46,586 nt of DNA from contig JBMOKU010000059.1 of assembly GCA_049324315.1 (NCBI GenBank), forward strand, positions 1-46,586. Direction: 5' to 3'. The position numbers were made by a program, and so were the translations under genes. How positions within the stretch are numbered: the stretch's first letter is position 1; the number at the start of each line of letters is the position of its first letter. The DNA comes from JBMOKU01 sp049324315. GTDB lineage: Bacteria; Bacillota; Clostridia; Peptostreptococcales; Thermotaleaceae. The notes under the pieces are model-generated. The model did no database searches and was not told where the DNA came from. It saw only the letters and a list, made by a program, of their open reading frames with translations. Positions 24,238-33,052 of the stretch are shown here, in pieces.

Positions 24238-24834
24238 ATGCAGGTACTTAAGGATGAGGTAAAAAACAAAATTCACCAAGCCGCTCTGGCGGAATTTAAG
24301 GAAAAGGGATTTTTAAATGCTTCTATGAGAAGTATTGCGGAAAGAGGAGGAATGACGGTAGGTAATCTTTATCGGTACTTTAAGAATAAAGAGGATTTAT
24401 TTCATGCGGTGATCCAACCTGCTTTCCAGAAGATTATCGATTTAATACATTTCAATAAGGGGCAAAGCTTTGATGGGGATATTCATGTAGAGAACTTTAT
24501 TGAGAGCCTTAACCGAGGTATTGTAGAGATTTATAAAAATCATAGGACAGAACTGCTCATTCTTATCAATGGATGCAGTGGTACGAACTATGAAAAAGGC
24601 AAAGATGAAATTGTTTCTCTGGTGGAGCATAGGATTAAATCTGTATTTTTCAAGAGACTTGAAAAAAAGGGGATTGTCATAGAGGACACTTTTTTAGCCC
24701 GGGTGATTGCCATTAGCCATATAGAGGGAATCATTGCAATTTTGAACCATTATGACAGTGAAGAAAAAATGGAAAAGATGATCAATCAGTATTTTGCTTT
24801 CCAGATTAAAGATATGCTTATGAGATTTAGCTAA
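24238..24834 (+). CDS. TetR/AcrR-family repressor of the RND efflux genes
   Basis: 198 residues. The N-terminal helix-turn-helix covers residues ~9-55: IHQAALAEFKEKGFLNASMR, SIAERGGMTVGNLYRYFKNK, EDLFHAVIQ. The C-terminal ligand-binding domain is variable and helical. The ATG is preceded only by a weak GGGTG that lies within the predicted operator, so binding could block both transcription and translation. The gene precedes the efflux adaptor and pump genes, and matching dyads are present before both units, implying autoregulation plus control of the pump. Confidence 0.85.
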   Translation: MQVLKDEVKNKIHQAALAEFKEKGFLNASMRSIAERGGMTVGNLYRYFKNKEDLFHAVIQPAFQKIIDLIHFNKGQSFDGDIHVENFIESLNRGIVEIYKNHRTELLILINGCSGTNYEKGKDEIVSLVEHRIKSVFFKRLEKKGIVIEDTFLARVIAISHIEGIIAILNHYDSEEKMEKMINQYFAFQIKDMLMRFS

Positions 24835-24852
24835 TTTTTTTTTGATGTAAAA

Positions 24853-24867
24853 ATGAACACTTGTTTA
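24853..24867 (+). promoter_or_regulatory. Predicted TetR operator 2, before the efflux genes
   Basis: ATGAAC-ACT-TGTTTA; the inner 14 bases TGAACA-CT-TGTTTA form a near-perfect dyad. It lies 31 bases before the adaptor start codon. No clear separate promoter is seen, so it may act as a roadblock or govern a promoter inside the end of tetR. Confidence 0.5.
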
Positions 24868-24897
24868 CGTATGGAGTTTAAAATGAGGAGGATCTAT

Positions 24898-26100
24898 ATG
24901 AAGAAGAAAATGATGATTTTATCGGGTGTTGCCATAGTATTGCTCGTATTTATCTTAACGTATCCACAGCATGATTCCGTAAAGGCTGAAAAGCTAAAGC
25001 CCGTTAAGATACTTGAGATAAAGGAAGAGATTTCTCCCATTACGTTACAATACATAGGAAATGTTACTTCAGAGGATTTGAAAAAGATAGGTTTCAAGAG
25101 CTCGGGAAGAATTGAGAAGATTTATGTGGAAAAGGGACAGTATGTTAAAGCAGGAGATCCCCTTGTGAGTCTGGATATTTCCGAGCTTCAATATGCTATG
25201 GATGCAGCGAAAGCACAGGTTGATGGAGCACTGGCACAATATGAAAAGGCATTGAATGGTGCTACACAGGAAGAGATCAAGAAGGCAGAGTTAAATACAA
25301 AAAAAACACAAGATGCTTATGAATTCTCATTAGAAAATTATCAGAAATACACAAAGCTCTATGAAGCCAATGCCATATCAAAGCACGACTTAGATAAAGC
25401 AAAACTTGAGCTGGATGTGCGAGAAGCAGAATTTAATCAAGCAAAGGAGATCGAAAAAGAAGTGAAGACCGGTGTACGAAAGGAAGATCGTGCGTCACTG
25501 TTGGCCCAGGCAGAAATGGCAAAGGCAGACTATGCCTATCGTAAAAGTATGGTAGAAGATGCTGTCATGACGGTTGATGATGGAGGATTTGTGGTAGATA
25601 TCCTTTACGAGGAAGGAGAAATGGTGTCGGCCGGCTATCCTGTTATTGTCCTGCGAAACGAACAGCAGATTGTGAATGTGGGATTAACACAAAAGGATGT
25701 CGATAAAATCCAGTTAGGAACAGAGTGCAAGGTAGCCGCCAATGGTGTAGAAACTGTGGGGAGGGTTACCAATATAGGTGAGGCACCGGATAAGGAAACA
25801 AGAACCTACGATGTGGAGATTGCGTTATCTGAAAACAAATATCGATTAGGTACGATTGTTGATGCAGCCTTTGTTATTGGAGAAGGGCAGGGTGTATGGA
25901 TACCCATTGCATCGATTATGGTTAATGGGATTGATTATGTTTTTGTTGTAGATGATAAGGAAGCGGTAAAAAGAACCGTTCATATTGAAGAAATGAAAGG
26001 AAATATGGTGAAGGTTACTGGATTGAAACCTAAGGAAAAGTTGGTCATTGAAGGCATGAAAAAACTCAATGATGGTGATTTGGTAATGATCAAAAACTAG
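24898..26100 (+). CDS. RND efflux periplasmic-adaptor-type subunit (HlyD/MFP family)
   Basis: 400 residues from ATG 24898, chosen for GAGGAGG just upstream; a frame from 24853 would start in the operator. Residues 5-20 are a hydrophobic signal-anchor (MILSGVAIVLLVFILTY). Next come a lipoyl-like half (GFKSSGRIEKIYVEKGQYVKAG), a helical hairpin with many Ala/Glu (about 60-190), the second lipoyl half (VDDGGFVVDILYEEGEMVSAGYP), and beta-barrel and membrane-proximal domains (VAANGVETVGRVTNIGEAPD). It links the RND pump to the outside; in a single-membrane Gram-positive cell it would sit on the outer face of the membrane. Twelve bases precede the pump gene. Confidence 0.88.
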   Translation: MKKKMMILSGVAIVLLVFILTYPQHDSVKAEKLKPVKILEIKEEISPITLQYIGNVTSEDLKKIGFKSSGRIEKIYVEKGQYVKAGDPLVSLDISELQYAMDAAKAQVDGALAQYEKALNGATQEEIKKAELNTKKTQDAYEFSLENYQKYTKLYEANAISKHDLDKAKLELDVREAEFNQAKEIEKEVKTGVRKEDRASLLAQAEMAKADYAYRKSMVEDAVMTVDDGGFVVDILYEEGEMVSAGYPVIVLRNEQQIVNVGLTQKDVDKIQLGTECKVAANGVETVGRVTNIGEAPDKETRTYDVEIALSENKYRLGTIVDAAFVIGEGQGVWIPIASIMVNGIDYVFVVDDKEAVKRTVHIEEMKGNMVKVTGLKPKEKLVIEGMKKLNDGDLVMIKN

Positions 26101-26112
26101 GAGGACAGTACA

Positions 26113-29100
26113 ATGAATAAAGGAATGATCTATGAAGCAATAAAAAACAGAAAGGTTACATTATTTACTGTTGTACTTTTAATCCTCCTGGGACTATACA
26201 ACTATTACATGATACCTAAACAGGAAGCTCCGGATATTAGCCCTCCTGTAGCAATTATTACGACGATCTATCCCGGAGCATCTCCAGAAGATGTTGAAGA
26301 ATTAGTGACAAGGAAGATCGAGGATGAAGTCAGCGAGATCAAAGGATATGATTATAGTGAGTCAAATTCTAAAAACAGTGTATCCATTGTGATTTTGAAA
26401 TTAGCACAGGATGCTGATGTGGAGAAGGCATGGCCGGAATTGAGACAAAAAATGGAGGACCTGCAAAGCGAACTGCCTGAAGGCTGTTCTGATATTGAAA
26501 TCAATACGGATGTGACAGAAACAGCAGGTATGATCATCAGCATGTCCGGTGAAAACTATTCCTATGAAGAATTGGCTGCCTATGCAGAGGTATTTAAAAA
26601 GGAATTAAGCAAAATCAGCGGCGTATCCCGTTTTGATATAACAGGGAAGCAAGAAAAAGAAGTGAAAGTCGAAGTAGATACATCACTTCTAAACTATTAT
26701 AGCCTTTCTCTAGAGGATGTTGTCAAAATTGTGCAGGCGCAAAATATTCAAATACCTTCCGGTCAAATTAACGACCATACGACGAAGATTAACGTGAAAA
26801 CCTCCGATCCATATACTTCTCTGAAGGATATTGAGAATACAGTGATCGCCGTATCGAAGGAGACGGGAGCTGTTGTAAGACTCCGGGATATCGCAGAAGT
26901 ATTCATGGATTTTGAGGATGCCAATTACAAAATCAAACACAATGGGAAAAATGCAGTTTTACTAACCGGGTATTTTCAAGAAAGCAAAAATATCGTCATT
27001 ATCGGTGATGAAGTAGAGAAAAGGATAGAGGCACTGAAAAAGAATTTGCCCAGGGATATTGTATTTGATCAAGTTTTATATCAGCCCAAGGATGTGCAAA
27101 AATCAGTTAATAACTTTGTCTTGAATTTAGCTGAAGGTATTGTTTTTGTCATTATTGTTGTATTTGTTGGAATGGGTTTTCGAAATGCCATTATTGTATC
27201 AACGGCGATTCCCCTTTCCATTTGTATGACCTTTATTTTTATGAATTTGTTTGAGATAAAGGTACATCAGGTGTCTGTGGTTGCACTGATTATTGCTTTG
27301 GGGATGCTGGTGGATAATGCTATTGTCGTCAGTGATGCTATTCAAGTAAGGCTTGACCGGGGAGAGGAAAGGACAAAAGCCTGTATTGATGGTGTGAAGG
27401 AAGTGGCAATACCCATATTGACCTCAACATTGACAACGATAGGTGCATTTATTCCTCTGATGCTGCTGCCGTCTATAGCAGGGGAATATATCATCAGTAT
27501 TCCTCAGATTGTCATTATTTCTTTACTGTCATCCTACCTGACAGCATTGTTTGTAACACCGGTTATGGCGTATATGTTCTTTCAAGAAAGCAAAAGAGAA
27601 GAGAAGACTTCGAAGCTGCGGCGTTTTTTTGAGCATGCTTTACAATGGAGTATGAAAAGGAAGAAGCAGACGTTCATGATTACTCTTCTTGCTTTGACAA
27701 TGGCTGGTATTATGGCAACCCAACTTGGTCTCCAGTTTTTTCCTAAGGCAGATAAAAACATCTTATATATTGACGTAAAAACAGAGCAAAGTACCGATAT
27801 TGACAAAACAGAGGATTTAGCAGATAAGGTGTCTGATATCTTAAAAAAAGAGTCCGAAATCATTCGTTACACAGCGGCTATCGGAGATGGTCTACCTAAA
27901 TTCTATGATACGATTCCGGTTTATACACAGGCCCAGGATTTTGCTCAGTTTATGATAGCTGTCGATTTGAAGAAAGGAGATCGATTTAAAAATAATACAG
28001 AGCTGGCAGATTATCTCCAAGAAATGTTTGATCGTGAAATATCAGGGGGAGCCGTGACGGTGAAACAATTGGAACAAGGAGAACCCATCGGGGCACCCAT
28101 AAGAATACGGGTATCAGGAAGCGATATCAACCGACTGCAGGAAGTAGCGGAGGAAATAAAGGATGAACTTCGGCAAGTGGACGGAACGGTCAATATAGAT
28201 GATGATTTTGAGGAGAGAAATTATGAGTTTCATGTTGATGTAGATACAGATATAGCCAGCAGCTACGGTATCTCTAAGTATGATATACAAAAGGAAGTTA
28301 GTATTGCCCTCCGAGGCAAGGAGGCATCTGTTTTTAGGAAAGGTGGAAATGAGTACAATATCCTTATTAAGAGTAATATTGTATCTAAAGAAGCGCTGGA
28401 GAATTTGACCATCAAGTCTTCCGTTACCGGGAAAAAAGTTGTACTGAAGGAATTGGGAAGTACACGACTGGCAGCACAGGTACCAAATATCAAAAAGCAT
28501 GATAAGGACATGACCATAACGGTCTATAGTGATGTAAAATCCGGATTTAGTTCGGTGCAGATCCAGAAAAATCTCGTGGAGAAGCTGGAAGATATGGCGA
28601 CAGATGACGTAGAAATCGTTTTTGATGGAGAAAAAGAGAAAATTAATGAAAACTTTGGGAATATGGGGACATCTTCCATTATGGCTCTATTGCTGATTTA
28701 TGGAATTTTATTGGTACAATTTAATTCGTTTACACAGCCCTTTATTATACTGCTGACGGTACCAATGTCGGTAATCGGTTCCATTTTTGGTCTCTTTATC
28801 TTCAGACAAAATCTTTCTTTTACAGCCCTCTTGGGGATTGTCAGTCTGGTAGGAATCGTTGTAAACAATGCCATTGTACTGATCGATTTTATTAATGAAG
28901 AAAGAAGGAATGGGCATTCCATTGAAACTGCATGTCTAGAAGCCGTAGACAAAAGATTCAGACCCATTATGCTTAGTACCACCACCACGGTTATTGGCTT
29001 AACGCCCCTTGTGTTTTCAGGAAGTTCCCTATTTACGCCTATGTCCATATCCCTCATGAGTGGGCTAATGATATCTACACTATTAACCCTTGTACTTATT

Positions 29101-29184
29101 CCTTTGATATACAGTATGATGGAGAACAAGATGCTGCAATTCAGCAAAGAGAAAAAGATATTGGGGCTCCATCTACAAAAATAG
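26113..29184 (+). CDS. RND-family efflux transporter (AcrB/MMPL-like permease)
   Basis: 1023 residues, the usual length of hydrophobe/amphiphile RND pumps. One N-terminal membrane segment is followed by a large extracytoplasmic loop (PGASPEDVEELVTRKIEDE; GVSRFDITGKQEKEVKVEVD). The first membrane bundle contains IIALGMLVDNAIVVSDAIQ with the proton-relay Asp pair, a second loop follows, and a second bundle has LLGIVSLVGIVVNNAIVLID and RPIMLSTTTTVIGLTPL. It exports small hydrophobic compounds driven by proton uptake. It is co-transcribed with the adaptor, and AGGAGG at 26099-26104 serves the start. No outer-membrane factor gene is nearby, as expected for a Gram-positive cell. Confidence 0.92.
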   Translation: MNKGMIYEAIKNRKVTLFTVVLLILLGLYNYYMIPKQEAPDISPPVAIITTIYPGASPEDVEELVTRKIEDEVSEIKGYDYSESNSKNSVSIVILKLAQDADVEKAWPELRQKMEDLQSELPEGCSDIEINTDVTETAGMIISMSGENYSYEELAAYAEVFKKELSKISGVSRFDITGKQEKEVKVEVDTSLLNYYSLSLEDVVKIVQAQNIQIPSGQINDHTTKINVKTSDPYTSLKDIENTVIAVSKETGAVVRLRDIAEVFMDFEDANYKIKHNGKNAVLLTGYFQESKNIVIIGDEVEKRIEALKKNLPRDIVFDQVLYQPKDVQKSVNNFVLNLAEGIVFVIIVVFVGMGFRNAIIVSTAIPLSICMTFIFMNLFEIKVHQVSVVALIIALGMLVDNAIVVSDAIQVRLDRGEERTKACIDGVKEVAIPILTSTLTTIGAFIPLMLLPSIAGEYIISIPQIVIISLLSSYLTALFVTPVMAYMFFQESKREEKTSKLRRFFEHALQWSMKRKKQTFMITLLALTMAGIMATQLGLQFFPKADKNILYIDVKTEQSTDIDKTEDLADKVSDILKKESEIIRYTAAIGDGLPKFYDTIPVYTQAQDFAQFMIAVDLKKGDRFKNNTELADYLQEMFDREISGGAVTVKQLEQGEPIGAPIRIRVSGSDINRLQEVAEEIKDELRQVDGTVNIDDDFEERNYEFHVDVDTDIASSYGISKYDIQKEVSIALRGKEASVFRKGGNEYNILIKSNIVSKEALENLTIKSSVTGKKVVLKELGSTRLAAQVPNIKKHDKDMTITVYSDVKSGFSSVQIQKNLVEKLEDMATDDVEIVFDGEKEKINENFGNMGTSSIMALLLIYGILLVQFNSFTQPFIILLTVPMSVIGSIFGLFIFRQNLSFTALLGIVSLVGIVVNNAIVLIDFINEERRNGHSIETACLEAVDKRFRPIMLSTTTTVIGLTPLVFSGSSLFTPMSISLMSGLMISTLLTLVLIPLIYSMMENKMLQFSKEKKILGLHLQK

Positions 29185-29241
29185 TATAATAGTGTTGGAA
29201 GTATATAACAGATGTGCGGATAGTCTAGAGGAGGGATGGGG

Positions 29242-30006
29242 ATGAAGGATGTTATCATCAAACAAATTAGTCAATATATAAAGGAATATCCTAAGCAGAA
29301 AGGTACCATGACCCGGTGGGAAGAACCGATTGTTGCCTTTGCCAGTGCTCGAGATCCTATGTTTATAGAGCTTAAGAAGATTGTCAGTCCTACTCATGCA
29401 CTGCCAGAGAATTTTTTGGATCAAGCTGAAACGGTTATTTCATACTTTATACCTTTTCAGCCATGGGTGGCAGTAAGTAATGTAGAAGGGAAAGAAAGCT
29501 CTAAAGAATGGGCAACAGCCTACGTAGAAACCAATCGTTTAATCTATGATATCAATGTGTATGTAAAAGAAAAATTAGCCGAGCTAGGGTATTGTTCCAC
29601 CGTGATACCTGCGACCCATAACTTTAATGAGGAGAAACTCATTAGTGATTGGTCCCATAGACATGTTGCATGGATTGCAGGCTTAGGCAAGTTTGGTCTC
29701 AACAATATGCTGATTACAGAGAAAGGGTGTTGTGGCAGGATCGGAACAATTGTGACCAATGCTGTTGTTGCACCTACAGGTAGAAATGAAAAAGAAAGTT
29801 GTTTGTATAAAGTGAAGGGGATATGTAAAAAATGTGCAGAGCAGTGTGTAATGGATGCTCTGAAAATTACCGAATTTGATAGACATAAATGTTACGAAAT
29901 GTGTTTAGACAACGCTGAACGATATAAAGATATGGGCCTGGCAGATGTATGTGGTAAATGCTTGGTTAATTTGCCTTGCTCATTTGTGAATCCTGTGAAA
30001 TCATGA
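29242..30006 (+). CDS. Iron-sulfur oxidoreductase, epoxyqueuosine-reductase-like
   Basis: 254 residues from ATG 29242 (GAGGAGGG at 29228-29235; ATG 29236 is too close). WIAGLGKFGLNNMLITEKGC and GRIGTIVTNAVVAPTG are the cobalamin-binding-like segments of QueG relatives. C-terminal cysteines CKKCAEQC, KCYEMC and CGKCLVNLPC provide ligands for one or two [4Fe-4S] clusters. It is shorter than true QueG (about 380 residues) and belongs to a group common in Clostridia whose substrate is unknown. It may be co-transcribed with the efflux genes (57-bp gap). Confidence 0.65.
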   Translation: MKDVIIKQISQYIKEYPKQKGTMTRWEEPIVAFASARDPMFIELKKIVSPTHALPENFLDQAETVISYFIPFQPWVAVSNVEGKESSKEWATAYVETNRLIYDINVYVKEKLAELGYCSTVIPATHNFNEEKLISDWSHRHVAWIAGLGKFGLNNMLITEKGCCGRIGTIVTNAVVAPTGRNEKESCLYKVKGICKKCAEQCVMDALKITEFDRHKCYEMCLDNAERYKDMGLADVCGKCLVNLPCSFVNPVKS

Positions 30007-30047
30007 TGACAGCTGGATGCGTGTTAAACAGTAAAGGATGTGAAAAA

Positions 30048-31283
30048 ATGGTTGGTTTAGTATTAGAGGGTGGAGGCGCAAAGGGCTCATATCAAATCGG
30101 TGCTTATAAAGCATTGAGAGAAATGGGGATCGAAATTGGCGGTGTAGCAGGTACTTCCATCGGAGCTTTAAACGGAGCGATGATTGTTCAGAACGATCTG
30201 GATAAGGCATATGACCTATGGTACAATATAGCTCCTTCAAAGCTGTTTGATATGGAGGATGGACAGTTTGAAGTACTGCGGAACCTGGAACTCAATACAG
30301 ATCATTTATCCTTCCTGCTTAGCAAGGCGAAAACCATTGTAAACAATAGAGGAATTGATATTACCCAGATAAAGAAAATCATTGAGGAAAATATTAACGA
30401 AGAAAAGCTAAGAAGCTCAAAAATGGATTTTGGTATTGTTACCGTATCATTAACAGACAAAAAACCCCTGGAGCTTTTTCTCGAGGATATTCCAGCGGGA
30501 AAGGTCGTTGATTATCTTATGGCCAGTGCATATTTTCCCGCATTTAAAATGGAAAAGATTGATGGCAAATATTTTATAGATGGAGCTTTCCATGATAATA
30601 TGCCCATCAATCTGCTGGTGTCAAAGGGATACAAAGATATTATCGTGATTCGGTCCTTAGGATTAGGAAGAACCAGAAGAGTTAAGGTAGATGGACTAAA
30701 CATTACCTATATTAGTCCTTCAGAGTTTCTTTGCAGGACTTTGGATTTTAGTCAGAGTATTGCCAGAAAAAATCTTAAACTGGGTTATTATGATGCATTG
30801 AAAGTTTTTAAAGGCCTAAAGGGTCAAACCTATTATATTGAATCTAAGAAGAATGAGACATTTTTCCTAGATTTCCTACTTAACCTAGGAGAGCAGGGAA
30901 TTCGTGGAGCGGGGGAGACATTGGGCATCGATGGAGATTCTTATAGAAGAATTCTATTGGAGTTTGTGATTCCTCGGATTGCTGAGTACTTAGAAATTCC
31001 CAAGGACGGTAATTATGAAGATGTGGTTATCCGCATGCTGGAAATTGCAGCGTGTACATTTGATATTGAAAGATTTCACATATACGACTTTGAATCGTTT
31101 GTAGAGGCCATCAGAACGAAGTATAAACCAAACCATGAGAAAGCAACAAGCAATATGCCAAAGTTTATTAAGCAAAATGAGCTGCTGTCAAGGGTGGTTA
31201 AAGATCAGCTTGTAAAAGATGTGGTTTTGGAACTTTTATCAGATTTTCTTCAAGAAAGCAGTGAAATAACAAAAAGCCTGTAA
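30048..31283 (+). CDS. Patatin-like phospholipase
   Basis: 411 residues from ATG 30048 (AAAGGA at 30033-30038); a longer frame would overlap the preceding gene. The oxyanion-hole motif is LEGGGAKGSYQIG, the nucleophile elbow is GTSIG with Ser 37, and the catalytic Asp is in FIDGAFHDN (about 178). It hydrolyses acyl esters of lipids. The C-terminal ~170 residues (LEIAACTFDIERFHIYDF onward) are an added helical region seen in clostridial homologues. No signal peptide is present. Its stop codon lies within a terminator stem shared with the convergent TetR gene. Confidence 0.88.
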   Translation: MVGLVLEGGGAKGSYQIGAYKALREMGIEIGGVAGTSIGALNGAMIVQNDLDKAYDLWYNIAPSKLFDMEDGQFEVLRNLELNTDHLSFLLSKAKTIVNNRGIDITQIKKIIEENINEEKLRSSKMDFGIVTVSLTDKKPLELFLEDIPAGKVVDYLMASAYFPAFKMEKIDGKYFIDGAFHDNMPINLLVSKGYKDIIVIRSLGLGRTRRVKVDGLNITYISPSEFLCRTLDFSQSIARKNLKLGYYDALKVFKGLKGQTYYIESKKNETFFLDFLLNLGEQGIRGAGETLGIDGDSYRRILLEFVIPRIAEYLEIPKDGNYEDVVIRMLEIAACTFDIERFHIYDFESFVEAIRTKYKPNHEKATSNMPKFIKQNELLSRVVKDQLVKDVVLELLSDFLQESSEITKSL

Positions 31284-31309
31284 TACCGATGGTATTACAG
31301 GGCTTTTTT
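31271..31309. terminator. Bidirectional terminator shared by convergent genes
   Basis: A stem of about 17 bp (31271-31287 with 31291-31308), a loop of 3 bases and one bulged G; A-run on the left and T-run on the right. Both the patatin stop (31281-31283) and the end of the TetR stop (31308-31310) lie in or at the hairpin. Confidence 0.88.
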
Positions 31310-31970
31310 ATGAAGATGTGGAGCGATAGGAATGAATCGCCTGCTTCATATATTTCAGTGTTTTCTCTACAGCGATGTCTACGCTGTAATCTACCTGTTC
31401 CTTTAAGATTCTCAAGAGCATGCCTTCATAGATCAGCAGCACCATCTCATTGAGTTCATCTAAATCTTTCTTTTGAATGAAGCCTTCAGCGGCACAGGTC
31501 TGAAGGATGGACCTATTTCGTTCATAAATGTTTTTTCTTTGAAGCATATCAAGGACATCCTCAGACTGTTCACCTAACTCTTCAGGGAAGATCAGGTAGT
31601 ATTCTTGAATAGCGTGTTTTAAAGAGTCACTAAATTTATTAAAGAATATGGTGTGGTAGATTTTGGGGCTGCTAAAGGAATAGTAGCAAAAACACTTCCA
31701 TATTTTTAGATATTTATCCAAAGCGTCTTTCGAATCCTGAATGTAGTTAGGCAAATCTAAAGCATAATCTTTAAGGTATTTCATGGAAGCAAAGAAAATC
31801 AAGTGATCGATGTTTTCGAAATAGTTATAGAGGGTAGCGCTGTTATAGCCAGCCATATCCGCGACTCTGCGTATTGTAACGGCCTCTACGCCTTCTTCCT
31901 CAATAATGCGATTGGTTGCTTCGATAAAATAACTCATGATACGCCTTTTCTGTATGGTTTTTTTATCCAT
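31308..31970 (-). CDS. TetR-family regulator (paralogue A)
   Basis: 220 residues. The helix-turn-helix covers residues ~15-60: NRIIEEEGVEAVTIRRVADM, AGYNSATLYNYFENIDHLIF. The ligand-binding domain has a KYLKIWKCFCYYSFSSPKIY segment shared with the second copy at 38620. The two proteins agree at most of the first 60 positions and roughly half overall by eye. On its own strand, TATAAT (32015-32010) is followed by AACTAGTGATTA, part of which (AACTAGTGA) recurs in the promoter of the NuoE/F/G operon. It may therefore repress itself and that operon; this is an inference. Confidence 0.85.
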   Translation of the reverse strand: MDKKTIQKRRIMSYFIEATNRIIEEEGVEAVTIRRVADMAGYNSATLYNYFENIDHLIFFASMKYLKDYALDLPNYIQDSKDALDKYLKIWKCFCYYSFSSPKIYHTIFFNKFSDSLKHAIQEYYLIFPEELGEQSEDVLDMLQRKNIYERNRSILQTCAAEGFIQKKDLDELNEMVLLIYEGMLLRILKEQVDYSVDIAVEKTLKYMKQAIHSYRSTSS

Positions 31971-32222
31971 CGTATTCTCACCAACTAATTAATATTTTAA
32001 TCACTAGTTATTATACCACAAACTACCGGCTTTTGAACATGATCGTCTCAAAATTATGAAAACAAGAAAGATTCTTAGATACATTGAAGTAAAGGCGAGA
32101 CTTTGGTTCGCCCTTCTTGTGTTGCGAAAGAATCGTAAAGATATGATCAATGCAAATAACTGAAAATTTAGAAAAGTAATATTTATAACGGGAAAACGTT
32201 TATTTATGATACGATCTCAATC

Positions 32223-32278
32223 TAATCGTGATTATAAAATAAAATACGTTTACAAAACTAGTGAATTCATGATATGAT
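32223..32278 (+). promoter_or_regulatory. Promoter with upstream dyad for the Stn-like operon
   Basis: TAATC-GT-GATTA (32223-32234), then a -35 TTTACA (32249-32254), an 18-bp spacer and a -10 TATGAT (32273-32278). The 14-mer TCTAATCGTGATTA recurs at 44143-44156 at the identical distance from its TTTACA. Confidence 0.65.
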
Positions 32279-32310
32279 TAAGAAATAAAATACTGAAAAT
32301 TACGAAATTA

Positions 32311-32379
32311 ATGGAGCTTGTTCTTGAAAAAAAGAAGCATAAGATTACTCCTGAAGAGATAGAAAATTCAGATAAATAA
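32311..32379 (+). CDS. Possible 22-residue leader peptide
   Basis: The short frame MELVLEKKKHKITPEEIENS (then DK) lies in the long leader of the Stn-like operon. There is no good ribosome binding site upstream. The charged composition looks protein-like, but nothing else supports translation; it could be a gene fragment or chance. Confidence 0.2.
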   Translation: MELVLEKKKHKITPEEIENSDK

Positions 32380-32516
32380 GAACTATTATCTAATAAATAT
32401 ACTAATTTGTCAAGAATGAAAATGATAACTCGGACAAAAACATGAAGTATACAAGGATAAATCCTTCGTCAGAAGTGGGATATATATTTATGAATTCGTT
32501 AGGAGGCGCATAAATT

Positions 32517-33050
32517 ATGGAATGTTGTGGTGGAAAAAAGACAAATCTTGTGGATCGTCAAAATCCCAACATCGATTTAACCAAGCTTCATCCGGTGCTA
32601 GAGAAATACAGAAATGTTTCGGGCAGCCTAATCAGTATTTTGCAAGAGGCCCAAGAAATGTATGGCTACTTGCCAATGGAAGTGCTCAACTATGTCGCCG
32701 TAAAGACCAGAGTCAAACCTGCAAAGGTTCATGGTGTAGCTACCTTTTACACCCAGTTCAGGCTAAAACCTGTAGGGAAATATTTAATCATGCTCTGCCA
32801 AGGAACGGCTTGTCATGTAAATGGTGCCAAAGCGATTCAGGAAGCCATTTGTGAAGAACTGGGAATTAAAGAAGGGGAGACAACGGAGGATAATTTATTC
32901 ACATTAAATAATGTGGCTTGTTTGGGATGCTGCAGTTTGTCGCCTGTTATGATGATTAATGGAGAGACTTATGGTAAACTTACTCCCCAAAGTGTCAAGC
33001 AAATTCTCCGTGAGATACAACATGGCAGGTCTGTGGAAAAGGAGGTATAG
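32517..33050 (+). CDS. NuoE-like [2Fe-2S] subunit of an electron-bifurcating transhydrogenase
   Basis: 177 residues. After a short Cys-containing N-terminus there is a helical domain (LISILQEAQEMYGYLPMEVL; VHGVATFYTQFRLKPVG) and a thioredoxin-like domain with the four [2Fe-2S] ligands in CQGTACHVNG and ACLGCCSLSPVM. NuoE/HydC-type subunits pass electrons to or from the NuoF-like flavoprotein. AGGAGG at 32501-32506 and ATG 32517 set the start. It is the first of three genes with gaps of 2 and 20 bases. In the Stn complex of Sporomusa a NuoE-like subunit of this kind is present. Confidence 0.87.
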   Translation: MECCGGKKTNLVDRQNPNIDLTKLHPVLEKYRNVSGSLISILQEAQEMYGYLPMEVLNYVAVKTRVKPAKVHGVATFYTQFRLKPVGKYLIMLCQGTACHVNGAKAIQEAICEELGIKEGETTEDNLFTLNNVACLGCCSLSPVMMINGETYGKLTPQSVKQILREIQHGRSVEKEV

Positions 33051-33052
33051 TG

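Larger units (their letters stand above)
31971..32516. other. 546-bp divergent intergenic region before the NuoE/F/G-like operon
   Basis: It contains the promoter of the TetR gene on the - strand, a hairpin AAGGCGA...TCGCCCTT at 32092-32115, the + strand promoter with upstream dyad (32223-32278), a 22-codon frame (32311-32379), the small hairpin AAGGAT-AA-ATCCTT (32453-32466) and the AGGAGG site at 32501-32506. The leader is over 200 bases long. No known riboswitch is recognised. Confidence 0.6.

Noticed and set aside
24853..24897. Upstream extension of the efflux adaptor to ATG 24853
   Set aside because: That ATG lies in the predicted operator; GAGGAGG and a signal-anchor immediately follow the start at 24898.
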